This document shows positions 29,189 to 37,899 of a DNA stretch of 64,000 bases, piece by piece. The position numbers were made by a program, and so were the translations under genes. Positions within the stretch are counted from its first letter, which is position 1; each line of letters opens with the position of its first letter. The notes below the pieces were generated by a model. It had not been told where the DNA came from. It worked only from the letters and a program-made list of their open reading frames with translations, and made no database searches. This stretch comes from Sva-07 sp963774765 (GTDB taxonomy: Bacteria > Actinomycetota > Acidimicrobiia > Acidimicrobiales > Ilumatobacteraceae). Location: assembly GCA_963774765.1 (NCBI GenBank), contig CAVZGP010000025.1:1-64000 (forward strand), read 5' to 3'.

Positions 29189-29704
29189 TCACGTCGCGCC
29201 CCCCAGCACCCAGACGGTCCCGTGGTCGTCGGCCAGAATGTCGACCTCGACACGACGGTGTCGGGTTGCGGACGTGTCGGCGTCGGCGCCCGGCCCGCCT
29301 CGAGCGTCGCGGCGTTGACGGGCAGCCACCTCGGACACCCGTCGATGCGTCGACGAGTCGGGTCCGACCACGGCGATCCCTGCTGCTTCGCATGCCTCCA
29401 GCAGCTCGATTCGTTCCGTCGGCAGTCGCCCCCCGAGCCACACCGTGTCGATCTGCGCCTGCCGAAGACATCCGACCACGTCGTCGATCGTCGGCGACGA
29501 CCCGCACGTACGGACTTCGTCGGCCTCGCGGGCGAACCACGGCTCCGGATCGAGCCCGTCGTGGATCAGCACGGTCGTGATCGGTGGTGCGTCGCCGGCG
29601 TTGTTGAGGCCACCAACGGCGTTCAGCACGCGAACTGCACACTCGCCGGTCTCGATCAGGCCGAGCCGATCGATGGTCACGGTGCCGCTCACGGTGTCGC
29701 TCAC
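29189..29704 (-). pseudogene. Biotin carboxylase N-terminal piece of the single-chain ACC
   Basis: Starts with ATG at 29704, overlapping the synthase stop as ATGA, so the carboxylase is translationally coupled to the synthase. The first 115 residues match a biotin carboxylase N-domain (RLGLIETGECAVRVLNAVG, FAREADEVR, DTVWLGGRLPTERIELLEAC, AGIAVVGPDS). The glycine-rich ATP-grasp subdomain that should follow (about 120 residues) is missing. The next family-like stretch is RRVEVDILADDHGTVWVLGG near the end, where a short G-run shifts the frame into a stop. A second shift near 29110 restores the frame of the following piece. The enzyme as written cannot carboxylate biotin. Confidence 0.75.
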
Positions 29705-32700
29705 GAGATGAACGTCGCGTGAAGGTCAGCGGCGACGTCCATGGGGATCGGTACGGGAAGGGCGATCGTCTCGTAGCCGTCGAGGCGAACGATCACGGTG
29801 CCGTCGGCATCGACGACGACGCAGTCGAACACGCCGGCTGCCACTTCTCGGGCGACGGCGTGGAGCTGCCCCGCAGCGGTCGCGGGGTCGGCGAGTACGC
29901 GGGCGCTGCCGACTCGCATCGGCAGGGCGAGTCGATCCTCGAGACCCGCCTGCCAGAGCCCGGCCGTCTGGAAGCACAACTCGACCAGCCTCGGCGAGGT
30001 GATCACGGCGAGCTCGCTCGGCACATGGTTGTCGGGGAGCGGATCGGTCATGGCGGCGACCGCGCTGTGGTCGGCGCGCCACGCCGAGGACACCACCTGA
30101 TACGCGGGGCCGTGGAAGTAGAACGAGTACACGCGATCTGTCCCGATCGCCGAACCGCTCGGCTCGCCGGGGGGTGCGACAGCCTCTCGGGTCGGTGCAT
30201 CCGTGGCCAGGCGTACCCGGCCGGTGAAGTGCACCGTCCGTTGGGGCTGGTCGGAGCCGGGCAACATCCGCTCGGCGCTCAAGCTGCACTCTGCGACAAG
30301 GCCGCCGGTGGGGTCGTCGCCATCGGGACGGACGACTGCCCGGACGGTGAGGGTGCGGGGCTCGTCACGGTAGAACTTCAGCGGTGCCGAGAACGTCACG
30401 TCCTCGACCGCGACGACGTGCAGGTCGGGAGCGACCAGGAGCGCCACCTCGGCGAAGGCTTCCATGCCCATCACGCCGGGCAGCACCGGGGTGCCGTCGA
30501 TGCGGTGGTCGTTCAGGAACGGTTGTGCGAGCGGATCGAGCGTGGTGAGTACGACGACGCCGTCGTGCACGCTCATCGTGACGTCACCGATCATCGGCCC
30601 GGGCATCGCATCACCGACGAGTGATTCGGCGTCGATGCCTCCCCGGTCGTCGTACTCGGCTGCCATCATTCCGAGGGTGCCGGCGACGATCACCTCACCG
30701 CGCGCTTCGCTGGACACGAGTTCGCGCCGGATCCATGCCACCCCGGCCTCGGGCGGCAACATCTGGACCCCTGCCATCTCCATGATCTTGGGGATCGACC
30801 CGCGTGTGGCCATGCCGATGCCTCCCCATGCGGTCCAGTCGAGCGCGATCGCCCGGGTGTCGGGACGGGTGCGGCGGAAATGGCTGGTGATCTTGCAGAG
30901 CAGGTCGTTGGCTGCCGAGTAGTCGGTCTGGCCCTGGTTGCCGAATCGTCCTGCCACCGACGAGAACACGACCGTGGCCCCGATCGGCAGGTCCTGCGCG
31001 GCGTGGAAGAGGTTGAACCAGCCGTCGCTCTTCACGTCGAAGACGAGGTCGTACTCGGCGGGCTCCTTGTCCGGGAGGTTACGGCTGATCTCGAGCCCGG
31101 CCGCATGCAGCAGCACGTCGATCCGGCCGTTGCGCTCGCGCACGTCGGCCATCGCCGCGGTGACCGCATCGGCATCGGTGAGATTCACGCAGTGGTAGTG
31201 AGCGGTGCCACCGACCGCCTCGACCGCCTGCACCGCGGTGAGCGCCGCGTCCAGTCGCTCGAAGCGGGCGAGCTCGCGTTCGATCGCGACCGGGGTGGCG
31301 TGCTCGCCCGCCGCCTTCATCCGTTCGGCGATCGTGACCTTGAGTGCGTTCCGGTCGCTCCGGAACGTCACGAGATCCGGGTCGGCAGGATCGGGGGTCG
31401 GTGTGAGGTCGAGGAGGTGGAAGGTGCCACACGACGCCGCCGCGAGGTCGGCCGTGATCGCCGAGACGATGCTTCCCGCGGCGCCGGTGATCACGAACAC
31501 CGAGTCGGGTCCGAGCTTCATTCCGCCACCAGCCGTCGGCTCACCGTGTTCGTCTCGTTCCGGGAATGGCGATTCGACGAATGCGACACCGAACCGGCGG
31601 CCATGGACGCGTCCGATCTCGACGCAGCCCGGATCGGCGGTGGTCTCCTCGATCAGCCACTCGGCGATCGCCTTCGTCTTACGACTGACCGCCACGTCGA
31701 CCGCCTTCACCAGCGAGTCGGGGCGCTCCTTCTTGTACGACTTGGTGAAGCCGACGACCGGACCCCCCAACGGATTCGTCGCACCAGCGTCGTCGTAGCC
31801 GTGGTACCCGCCGAGGCGGGTGGCCGACACGAGGAACGGGCTGGTGTCGTACAGGTGGCGCATCGTGGCGTACAGCGCCTTGACGCGTCGACGCAGCGCT
31901 TCGCGCCACCGTTCGAGGTCGTAGTCGGCGAGATCTCCGTCGTCGTCGAGCGCCGCCAGCCAGTACACGCCGTCGATCGGTGCCTCGTCGTGCCATGCGC
32001 TGACCGTGGCGACGAGATCCTCGGTTGCCTCCCCCGGCTGCAGCTCGAGCGGCGTGGCTCCCGCCGCGGCGAGCAGCTTGACGAGCGCATCTCCGACGCC
32101 GCCTTCGTCGAGCATCACGACCACGCGTGCGCCGTCGAGGCTCACGCCCGTCGGTAGGCACTGCGACACGCCGGGGCGCAACGATGGCACCGGGATCCGA
32201 CGTGGCAGGGCGTCGACGGCGTCGAAGTCGCCCTGTACGACCTTCGGCGCCGATGCGGGCATGTTCTCCGCTCCGGTGGCCGCCGGTGGTGCGGCCGTCT
32301 CACCGAGATCGGCCCGATCACGCACCCACGCCGCCACATGCCTGAGCGTCGGGAAGTCACGCAACTGCAGATCATCGTCACGTTCCAGGTCATAACGACC
32401 ACGCACCGCCGCGAACACCTCCGCCTGCTTCACCGTGTCCACACCCAGATCCGCCTCCAGATCCAGATCCGGCTCCAACAACTCCGACGGATACCCCGTC
32501 ATCTCCGCCACCACAGCCGTCACCACCGCCAACACCTCATCACCAGCCGACGCCGCAACAGCCACGGGCACAGGAGCATCGACCACCACGACAGCTGGCG
32601 CCTCACCGAGATCGGCCCGATCACGCACCCACGCCGCCACATGCCTGAGCGTCGGGAAGTCACGCAACTGCAGATCATCGTCACGTTCCAGGTCATAACG

Positions 32701-35700
32701 ACCACGCACCGCCGCGAACACCTCCGCCTGCTTCACCGTGTCCACACCCAGATCCGCCTCCAGATCCAGATCCGGCTCCAACAACTCCGACGGATACCCC
32801 GTCATCTCCGCCACCACAGCCGTCACCACCGCCAACACCTCATCTTCAGTGGCCACAACCGGCGCAGGATCGGGGTCGGCCATGGCCGCTGGCGAAGTCA
32901 CCGGTGCCGGTGCAGTCACGACCGCTGGCGCAGCCACCGGTGCCGGAGCCGGCGTCGCCGTGACAGGCGCAGCGACCGCACTCACTGTGGTCGCAGCTGC
33001 GTGCAGCACACCGCCGTCGAGTTGGCCGGCATAGGGCACCGGGACCGCCGAGTGGTGCTCCGATGTCGCGGGCGCTCCCACGTCGACGACGCGCAAGCGG
33101 CGGTGATCGACTTCGAGGCGAGCCCCGTCATGACCGGCGAGCGAGTCGACCCACCGCTGCCAGGCGCCTTCGTCGACGATCCGGTAGCCGTAGCCGAGCT
33201 CGTCGGGCGCACGATGGCGGCCGTCCGCCAGGGGCGTCCATCGAAGCAGCGCCATCGCCACCTGCGAGCCGAAGCCCGCGGCGAGCCGGAGCGCATATCG
33301 CACGGGTCGCGAACCACCGGTCGAGAGGTTGAGGTCACCGAGGTCGGGGTCGGGCTCGCGGTAGTTCGGCACCGGTGGCACGATGCCCGTCTCGAGCGCC
33401 TTCACCGCCACGACGTCCTCGATCCCAGCACCCATCGCGTGGCCGGTGAACCCCTTGGTGTTCGTGATCACGACGCGGTCGGCGTCGGGGCCGAACACAC
33501 GTCGCAGCGCGTTGATCTCGGCGGCCGCCGAACCACCGCGAGCCGGTGTGTAGGTCTCGTGCGACACGAACATCGCCTCGCGCGCGATCGCATCTCGTCG
33601 CACACCGCGTGTCTCGGCCTGCTGGACGACGGCTTCCATGACCGCGCCGATGTGTTCGACGTCGAGCCGTGTGCCGTGGAAGGCCGAGTTGGCGGTGATC
33701 GCGCCGAGCACCTCACAGATCGGCTGCAGCCCGCGCTCGCGTGCGGCCTCTGCCGACTCGACCACGAACGCCGCGGCACCCATCCCGACGATCATCCCGT
33801 GGCGACGCCGGTCGAACGGCGTGGCGGCGTCCTCGACGTGTTCGTCGGTGGCGGCGGCGCCACTGGCGAGGAAGCCGCTCGCGATCCACGGCATCAGCGA
33901 ATCGGCGGTCGCGTCGTCGGCCGACACGACCACGACCCGCCGGCAACGCCCAGCACGGATCCAGTCCTCGGCCAACGAGAGCGCCTGCGTGGTCGATGCG
34001 CAGGCGGCGTTGACCTGAGTGTTCGGTCCGCGGGCGCCGATGATCTCGGCGAACTGCGAATGCCCCATCGACAGCACGCGGAACAGGAACCGCCGATCGA
34101 AGGCGTACGGGTGGGCTTCGATCTCGGCGCGGAGGTTGGCGATGAGACGATCGACCTCGGCGACCGCCGGTTCGCTGCCGTCCATCCGACTCCTGACGCC
34201 TTCGAGGGCGAGGAGGTGTTCACGCCGGGCGCGGTCGGCGGTGTAGGCCTCGACGTCCTCGGCGAAACGGTCGTAACCGGGGAAGGCGCTGGCGAAGATG
34301 ACACCGGTGTCGTCGCGCAGCGAATCGGGGAGCCCCCAGCGATCGGGCAACTGGGTGCCGAGCGTGGTGGTCTTGTAGCGCATCACGAGGGGGATGCCGG
34401 CGTCGCGGAGGGCGTCGAATCCAGCACCGATGGCCAGGCGCGAGGTGGTGTCGAGCGCTTCATCGCGGGCGGTGTCGACGGCGAACTGCTCGGCGATGTC
34501 GAGGGGTGCGCGCCGGCCGGCCAGCTTGATCACCTCGGCGGGGTCGTCGATCGTCTCGAAGCTCGCGCCGCCGGACTCGCTCTTGACGAGTCGCGTGATG
34601 TGCATGTCGGCCATCCGGGCGCGCGCCGACTCGGGCAGTGCATGGATGAACTGCTCGCCGGCGAGGATCCGCGCGATGTTGGCGTCGTCGAAGACCTGCT
34701 CGACGCCGGGCAGCCCGAGGGCGGCACCGGTGATCACAACCGGTTGGGCGTCGAAACGGCCGTTGCCGTTCCGGCTCGGCGTGGGCGCTGAAGCGGTCGT
34801 CGGTGCGGCGGGCTCGGCACCGTAGATCCGCAGGCCCTCCTCGATCACGCCGGCAAAGAGGTGCCCCAACTGCATGATGCGGTCGTCGACCGCGGGAGCG
34901 ACGACCGCGGAACCGACGACCGCGGGAGCGACGACCGCGGGAGCGACGACCGCGGGCGGCGCCGGCACCGCCGGCTCGTCGAAGCCGACGCCCGACGCCC
35001 AGAGTCCACACAGCGCCTGGTTGATCGAGACCGAGTCACCGAGCTTGGGATGGTTGGTGAACAGCGCGAGCACATCGGCGTGCTCGCCGAGCACGTCATC
35101 GACGAATCCGTGCAACGCCCGCTTCGGGCCGACCTCGACGAACACGCGCACGCCCGCGTCGTAGAGGGTGTGCAGCCCCTTGACGAACTGCACCGGCGAC
35201 GCGACCTGCCGACCGAGGTGGTCGAGCATCGTCTGGCTCGTGGCGCCGGATGGGTAGAACTCGCCGGTCACGTTGGCGACCAGCGGGATCTGCGGCGGCT
35301 GCACGTCGAGACGTTCGAGCGTCGCGACCAATGGCACCGAGGCAGGGGCGACGATCGAGGTGTGGAACGCGTGGCTCACCGGGATGCGAACCGCCTGCAA
35401 CCCGGCGGCGCCGAACGATTCGATCGCAGCGAGCACTGCGTCGGTCGCCCCGCCGATGACGGCCTGGTTGTTGGAGTTGATGTTGGCGATCACGGCGTAC
35501 CCGGGGGTCTCGTCGACGATCCGTTCGATCTCCGTGAGCGGCCCGAACACAGCGGCCATCGCACCGTTGTCCTCGACCGACAGGCGCGCCATCTCGCGTC
35601 CGCGGGCGCTGACCGCTTCGAGTGCGGCGGCGAAGGTGAGCGAGCCGGCGGCAACCAGCGCGCCGTACTCGCCGAGGCTGTGGCCCATCACCATGTCGGG

Positions 35701-37842
35701 GCGCATCCCGTACGCGCCGAGCAGCCGGCTGATGCTCGCATCGGCCGCGAGGACCGCCGGTTGGGTGATCTCGGTCTGCAGGAGCTGCTGTTCGAGTTGC
35801 GCCACGGCGTCGGGGTCGTCGCCGTCGATGAAGATGTACGACGAGAGCGACCGGCCGAGCAGTGGCGTCATCACCTCGTCGGCTTCACGGAACGTGTCGG
35901 CCACGATCGGTTCGCTCGCCCGTAGATCCTGCAGCATGTTGACGTACTGCGATCCTTGGCCGGTGTAGAGGAACGCGACCTTCGGCGCGGTGCCGCGGCC
36001 GACGAACACACCCTGCTGGCGCAGCATCCGGAACACCGCCGGGTTGTCGGTGGTGAACGCGGTGACCGCCTTGTCGAGCTTGGCGGCGAGGTCGGCGGCG
36101 TCGGCGAAGTCGACGGCGATGCGCACTGCGGCGCGTCCGACGGCAGGGTCGGGCCGAGCCGGGGCCGGTGCCCGACCTGCCTGGGCCTCCGCGAGCAAGC
36201 GGCGGATCTGGCCAAGTAGATCGGCGTCGTCGCGGGCGCCGAGCACGAGAGCGCCGCGCGGGGGCGCCTTGGTCGGATCGGCCGACGCGACCGGGGCACC
36301 TGCTGATCGGCCCAGGGCATCGCCGCCGTCGTCGTCCGAGCGCCCAACCGAGGCGCCGGCGAAAACCCGTGGCGCCGGCTTGTGACGGCCCGGCACGTGC
36401 TCTTCGAGCACGACGTGGAAGTTGGTGCCACCGAACCCGAATGCGCTCACACCGCCACGGCGCACGCCCCGGGGCGGCGCAGGCCAGTCACGCAACTGCG
36501 TGTTCACCGCGAATGGCGCGGTGTCCCAGTCGACGTTGGGGTTCGGATCGTTGAAGTTCAGGCTCGGCGCGAGCACCCTGTCGTGCAGGCTGCGCACCAT
36601 CTTGAACATGCCCGCCGCACCGGCTGCTGCCTTGAGGTGCCCGATGTTCGACTTCACCGAACCGAGGGCGATCGTGTGTCGACCGGCCCCGGCGGCACCG
36701 AAGACATCGGTGAGGCTCTGCAGTTCGGTGGCGTCGCCGACGCGTGTGGACGTGCCGTGTGCCTCGACGGCTGTCACCGTCGCCGGGTCCTCGCCGGCGT
36801 CGCGCCAGGCACGCTCGACGGCGAGACGTTGGCCGATCGGGTTGGGCGCGGTGATGCCCTTGCCCTTGCCGTCGCTGGATCCGGCGATGCCGAGGATGAC
36901 GGCGTAGATCTTGTCGCCGTCGCGCTCGGCGTCCTCGAGGCGCTTGAGGACGAACAGCGCTGCACCTTCGCCCATGACGAAGCCGTCGGCACCGGCATCG
37001 AACGGCCGGGTTCCCGTTGCCGACAGAGCGCCGATCTTGCAGAACTTCACGAACGCCGAGACGCCCATGTTGTGGTCGATGCCTCCGGTGATGGCGGCGT
37101 CGAAGCGGTGGTCGACGAGCCCCTCGACCGCAACGCTCATCGCCGCGAGGCCCGACGCGCACGCCGCATCCGTCGTGAAGTTTGGACCGCGGAAGTTGAA
37201 CAAGTTGGCGATGCGCCCAGCCATGACGTTGGCCAACTCGCCGGGCATCGTGTCTTCGTTGATCTCGCCGTAGTGGGCGAGGAAATGTGACCGGGTCTCT
37301 TCGATGATGTGTTCGCGCTGCTCTGTGGGCAGTGCTGCGAACGACTCGGAGTCCTGGAGGTCGCGCAGCACTTCGGGCAGCTCGATGCGCATGTTCGTCT
37401 GGTAGTGCTTCTCGCCGCCGATGGCGTTGCCGATGATGACCGCGACGTTGTCGGAGTCGATGTGCCAGTCCGGCCATCCTGCGTCGACGAGCGCCGAGTG
37501 CGCTGCGCTGATCGCCCAGCGCTGGCCGTCATCCATCTGGTCGGCGACCTTCGGCGGGATCGGGAGCTTCCAGCGGACCGGTTCCCAGGGGTACTCGCGC
37601 ACCCACCCCCCGATCGTGGAGTAGGTCTTGTCCGGGTCGGCGTGGTCGGGCGAGAAGTACAGCGCCGGGTCCCAACGTTCGGTCGGCACATCGGTGATCG
37701 AGTAGCGACCACCGGTGATGTTGGCCCAGAACGCATCGGCGTCGGGGGCGTCGGGCATGATCGCTCCGACGCCGACCACGGCGATCGGAGCACTGGACGC
37801 GGGCATGGGCGTGGGGTCGGCAGCGTGAGTGTTTTCAGACAT
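29701..37842 (-). CDS. Type I polyketide/fatty-acid megasynthase KS-AT-KS-ACP-ACP-KR-DH
   Basis: 2713 residues. Domains in order: KS1 (about 20-480; Cys228 in TTDAACASG, His362, His402); acyltransferase (620-920; nucleophile Ser722 in GHSLGE); a Pro/Ala/Val linker; KS2 (1035-1540; Cys1281 in VNAACASTT, His1428, His1468); two identical carrier domains (1665-1745, 1768-1848) with LGVDTVKQAE; ketoreductase (1880-2400; VFSSVAG, Tyr2308); and a hot-dog dehydratase-like region (2430-2700; H-x3-G-x4-P at His2446). The order resembles PfaA-like and other iterative synthases more than modular PKSs. No enoyl reductase or thioesterase is seen. It follows the acyl-CoA dehydrogenase by 57 bases and is coupled to the carboxylase. 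The product, a long-chain or unsaturated acyl chain, is inferred. Confidence 0.93.
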   Translation of the reverse strand: MSENTHAADPTPMPASSAPIAVVGVGAIMPDAPDADAFWANITGGRYSITDVPTERWDPALYFSPDHADPDKTYSTIGGWVREYPWEPVRWKLPIPPKVADQMDDGQRWAISAAHSALVDAGWPDWHIDSDNVAVIIGNAIGGEKHYQTNMRIELPEVLRDLQDSESFAALPTEQREHIIEETRSHFLAHYGEINEDTMPGELANVMAGRIANLFNFRGPNFTTDAACASGLAAMSVAVEGLVDHRFDAAITGGIDHNMGVSAFVKFCKIGALSATGTRPFDAGADGFVMGEGAALFVLKRLEDAERDGDKIYAVILGIAGSSDGKGKGITAPNPIGQRLAVERAWRDAGEDPATVTAVEAHGTSTRVGDATELQSLTDVFGAAGAGRHTIALGSVKSNIGHLKAAAGAAGMFKMVRSLHDRVLAPSLNFNDPNPNVDWDTAPFAVNTQLRDWPAPPRGVRRGGVSAFGFGGTNFHVVLEEHVPGRHKPAPRVFAGASVGRSDDDGGDALGRSAGAPVASADPTKAPPRGALVLGARDDADLLGQIRRLLAEAQAGRAPAPARPDPAVGRAAVRIAVDFADAADLAAKLDKAVTAFTTDNPAVFRMLRQQGVFVGRGTAPKVAFLYTGQGSQYVNMLQDLRASEPIVADTFREADEVMTPLLGRSLSSYIFIDGDDPDAVAQLEQQLLQTEITQPAVLAADASISRLLGAYGMRPDMVMGHSLGEYGALVAAGSLTFAAALEAVSARGREMARLSVEDNGAMAAVFGPLTEIERIVDETPGYAVIANINSNNQAVIGGATDAVLAAIESFGAAGLQAVRIPVSHAFHTSIVAPASVPLVATLERLDVQPPQIPLVANVTGEFYPSGATSQTMLDHLGRQVASPVQFVKGLHTLYDAGVRVFVEVGPKRALHGFVDDVLGEHADVLALFTNHPKLGDSVSINQALCGLWASGVGFDEPAVPAPPAVVAPAVVAPAVVGSAVVAPAVDDRIMQLGHLFAGVIEEGLRIYGAEPAAPTTASAPTPSRNGNGRFDAQPVVITGAALGLPGVEQVFDDANIARILAGEQFIHALPESARARMADMHITRLVKSESGGASFETIDDPAEVIKLAGRRAPLDIAEQFAVDTARDEALDTTSRLAIGAGFDALRDAGIPLVMRYKTTTLGTQLPDRWGLPDSLRDDTGVIFASAFPGYDRFAEDVEAYTADRARREHLLALEGVRSRMDGSEPAVAEVDRLIANLRAEIEAHPYAFDRRFLFRVLSMGHSQFAEIIGARGPNTQVNAACASTTQALSLAEDWIRAGRCRRVVVVSADDATADSLMPWIASGFLASGAAATDEHVEDAATPFDRRRHGMIVGMGAAAFVVESAEAARERGLQPICEVLGAITANSAFHGTRLDVEHIGAVMEAVVQQAETRGVRRDAIAREAMFVSHETYTPARGGSAAAEINALRRVFGPDADRVVITNTKGFTGHAMGAGIEDVVAVKALETGIVPPVPNYREPDPDLGDLNLSTGGSRPVRYALRLAAGFGSQVAMALLRWTPLADGRHRAPDELGYGYRIVDEGAWQRWVDSLAGHDGARLEVDHRRLRVVDVGAPATSEHHSAVPVPYAGQLDGGVLHAAATTVSAVAAPVTATPAPAPVAAPAVVTAPAPVTSPAAMADPDPAPVVATEDEVLAVVTAVVAEMTGYPSELLEPDLDLEADLGVDTVKQAEVFAAVRGRYDLERDDDLQLRDFPTLRHVAAWVRDRADLGEAPAVVVVDAPVPVAVAASAGDEVLAVVTAVVAEMTGYPSELLEPDLDLEADLGVDTVKQAEVFAAVRGRYDLERDDDLQLRDFPTLRHVAAWVRDRADLGETAAPPAATGAENMPASAPKVVQGDFDAVDALPRRIPVPSLRPGVSQCLPTGVSLDGARVVVMLDEGGVGDALVKLLAAAGATPLELQPGEATEDLVATVSAWHDEAPIDGVYWLAALDDDGDLADYDLERWREALRRRVKALYATMRHLYDTSPFLVSATRLGGYHGYDDAGATNPLGGPVVGFTKSYKKERPDSLVKAVDVAVSRKTKAIAEWLIEETTADPGCVEIGRVHGRRFGVAFVESPFPERDEHGEPTAGGGMKLGPDSVFVITGAAGSIVSAITADLAAASCGTFHLLDLTPTPDPADPDLVTFRSDRNALKVTIAERMKAAGEHATPVAIERELARFERLDAALTAVQAVEAVGGTAHYHCVNLTDADAVTAAMADVRERNGRIDVLLHAAGLEISRNLPDKEPAEYDLVFDVKSDGWFNLFHAAQDLPIGATVVFSSVAGRFGNQGQTDYSAANDLLCKITSHFRRTRPDTRAIALDWTAWGGIGMATRGSIPKIMEMAGVQMLPPEAGVAWIRRELVSSEARGEVIVAGTLGMMAAEYDDRGGIDAESLVGDAMPGPMIGDVTMSVHDGVVVLTTLDPLAQPFLNDHRIDGTPVLPGVMGMEAFAEVALLVAPDLHVVAVEDVTFSAPLKFYRDEPRTLTVRAVVRPDGDDPTGGLVAECSLSAERMLPGSDQPQRTVHFTGRVRLATDAPTREAVAPPGEPSGSAIGTDRVYSFYFHGPAYQVVSSAWRADHSAVAAMTDPLPDNHVPSELAVITSPRLVELCFQTAGLWQAGLEDRLALPMRVGSARVLADPATAAGQLHAVAREVAAGVFDCVVVDADGTVIVRLDGYETIALPVPIPMDVAADLHATFIS
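32299..32844. repeat. Two exact 243-bp direct repeats encoding the carrier domains
   Basis: Segments 32299-32541 and 32602-32844 appear base-for-base identical, offset by 303 bases (101 codons) with a 60-base spacer encoding the inter-ACP linker. Synonymous positions are also identical, so the duplication is recent or maintained by gene conversion. Assemblers could miscount copies here. Confidence 0.9.
34888..34962. repeat. 15-bp minisatellite in the AT-KS2 linker of the synthase
   Basis: The unit gaccgcgggagcgac repeats about four to five times with minor variation and encodes the linker repeats VVAPA. It lies between the acyltransferase and the second ketosynthase. Copy number may vary between strains, changing linker length without breaking frame. 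Confidence 0.75.
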
Positions 37843-37899
37843 CGTCGGGTGCTCCTGGAGCGGGCGGGCGGGCGGGCGAACGGGGGGCGAAATGAGACA

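Noticed and set aside
32338..34791. Plus-strand open frame of about 817 codons
   Set aside because: Antisense shadow of the megasynthase; its apparent internal repeats only mirror the duplicated carrier domains.
34888..34962. 15-bp repeats as a CRISPR-like or phase-variable element
   Set aside because: Units are in-frame, contiguous and encode a linker; there are no spacers and length changes of 15 bp keep the frame.
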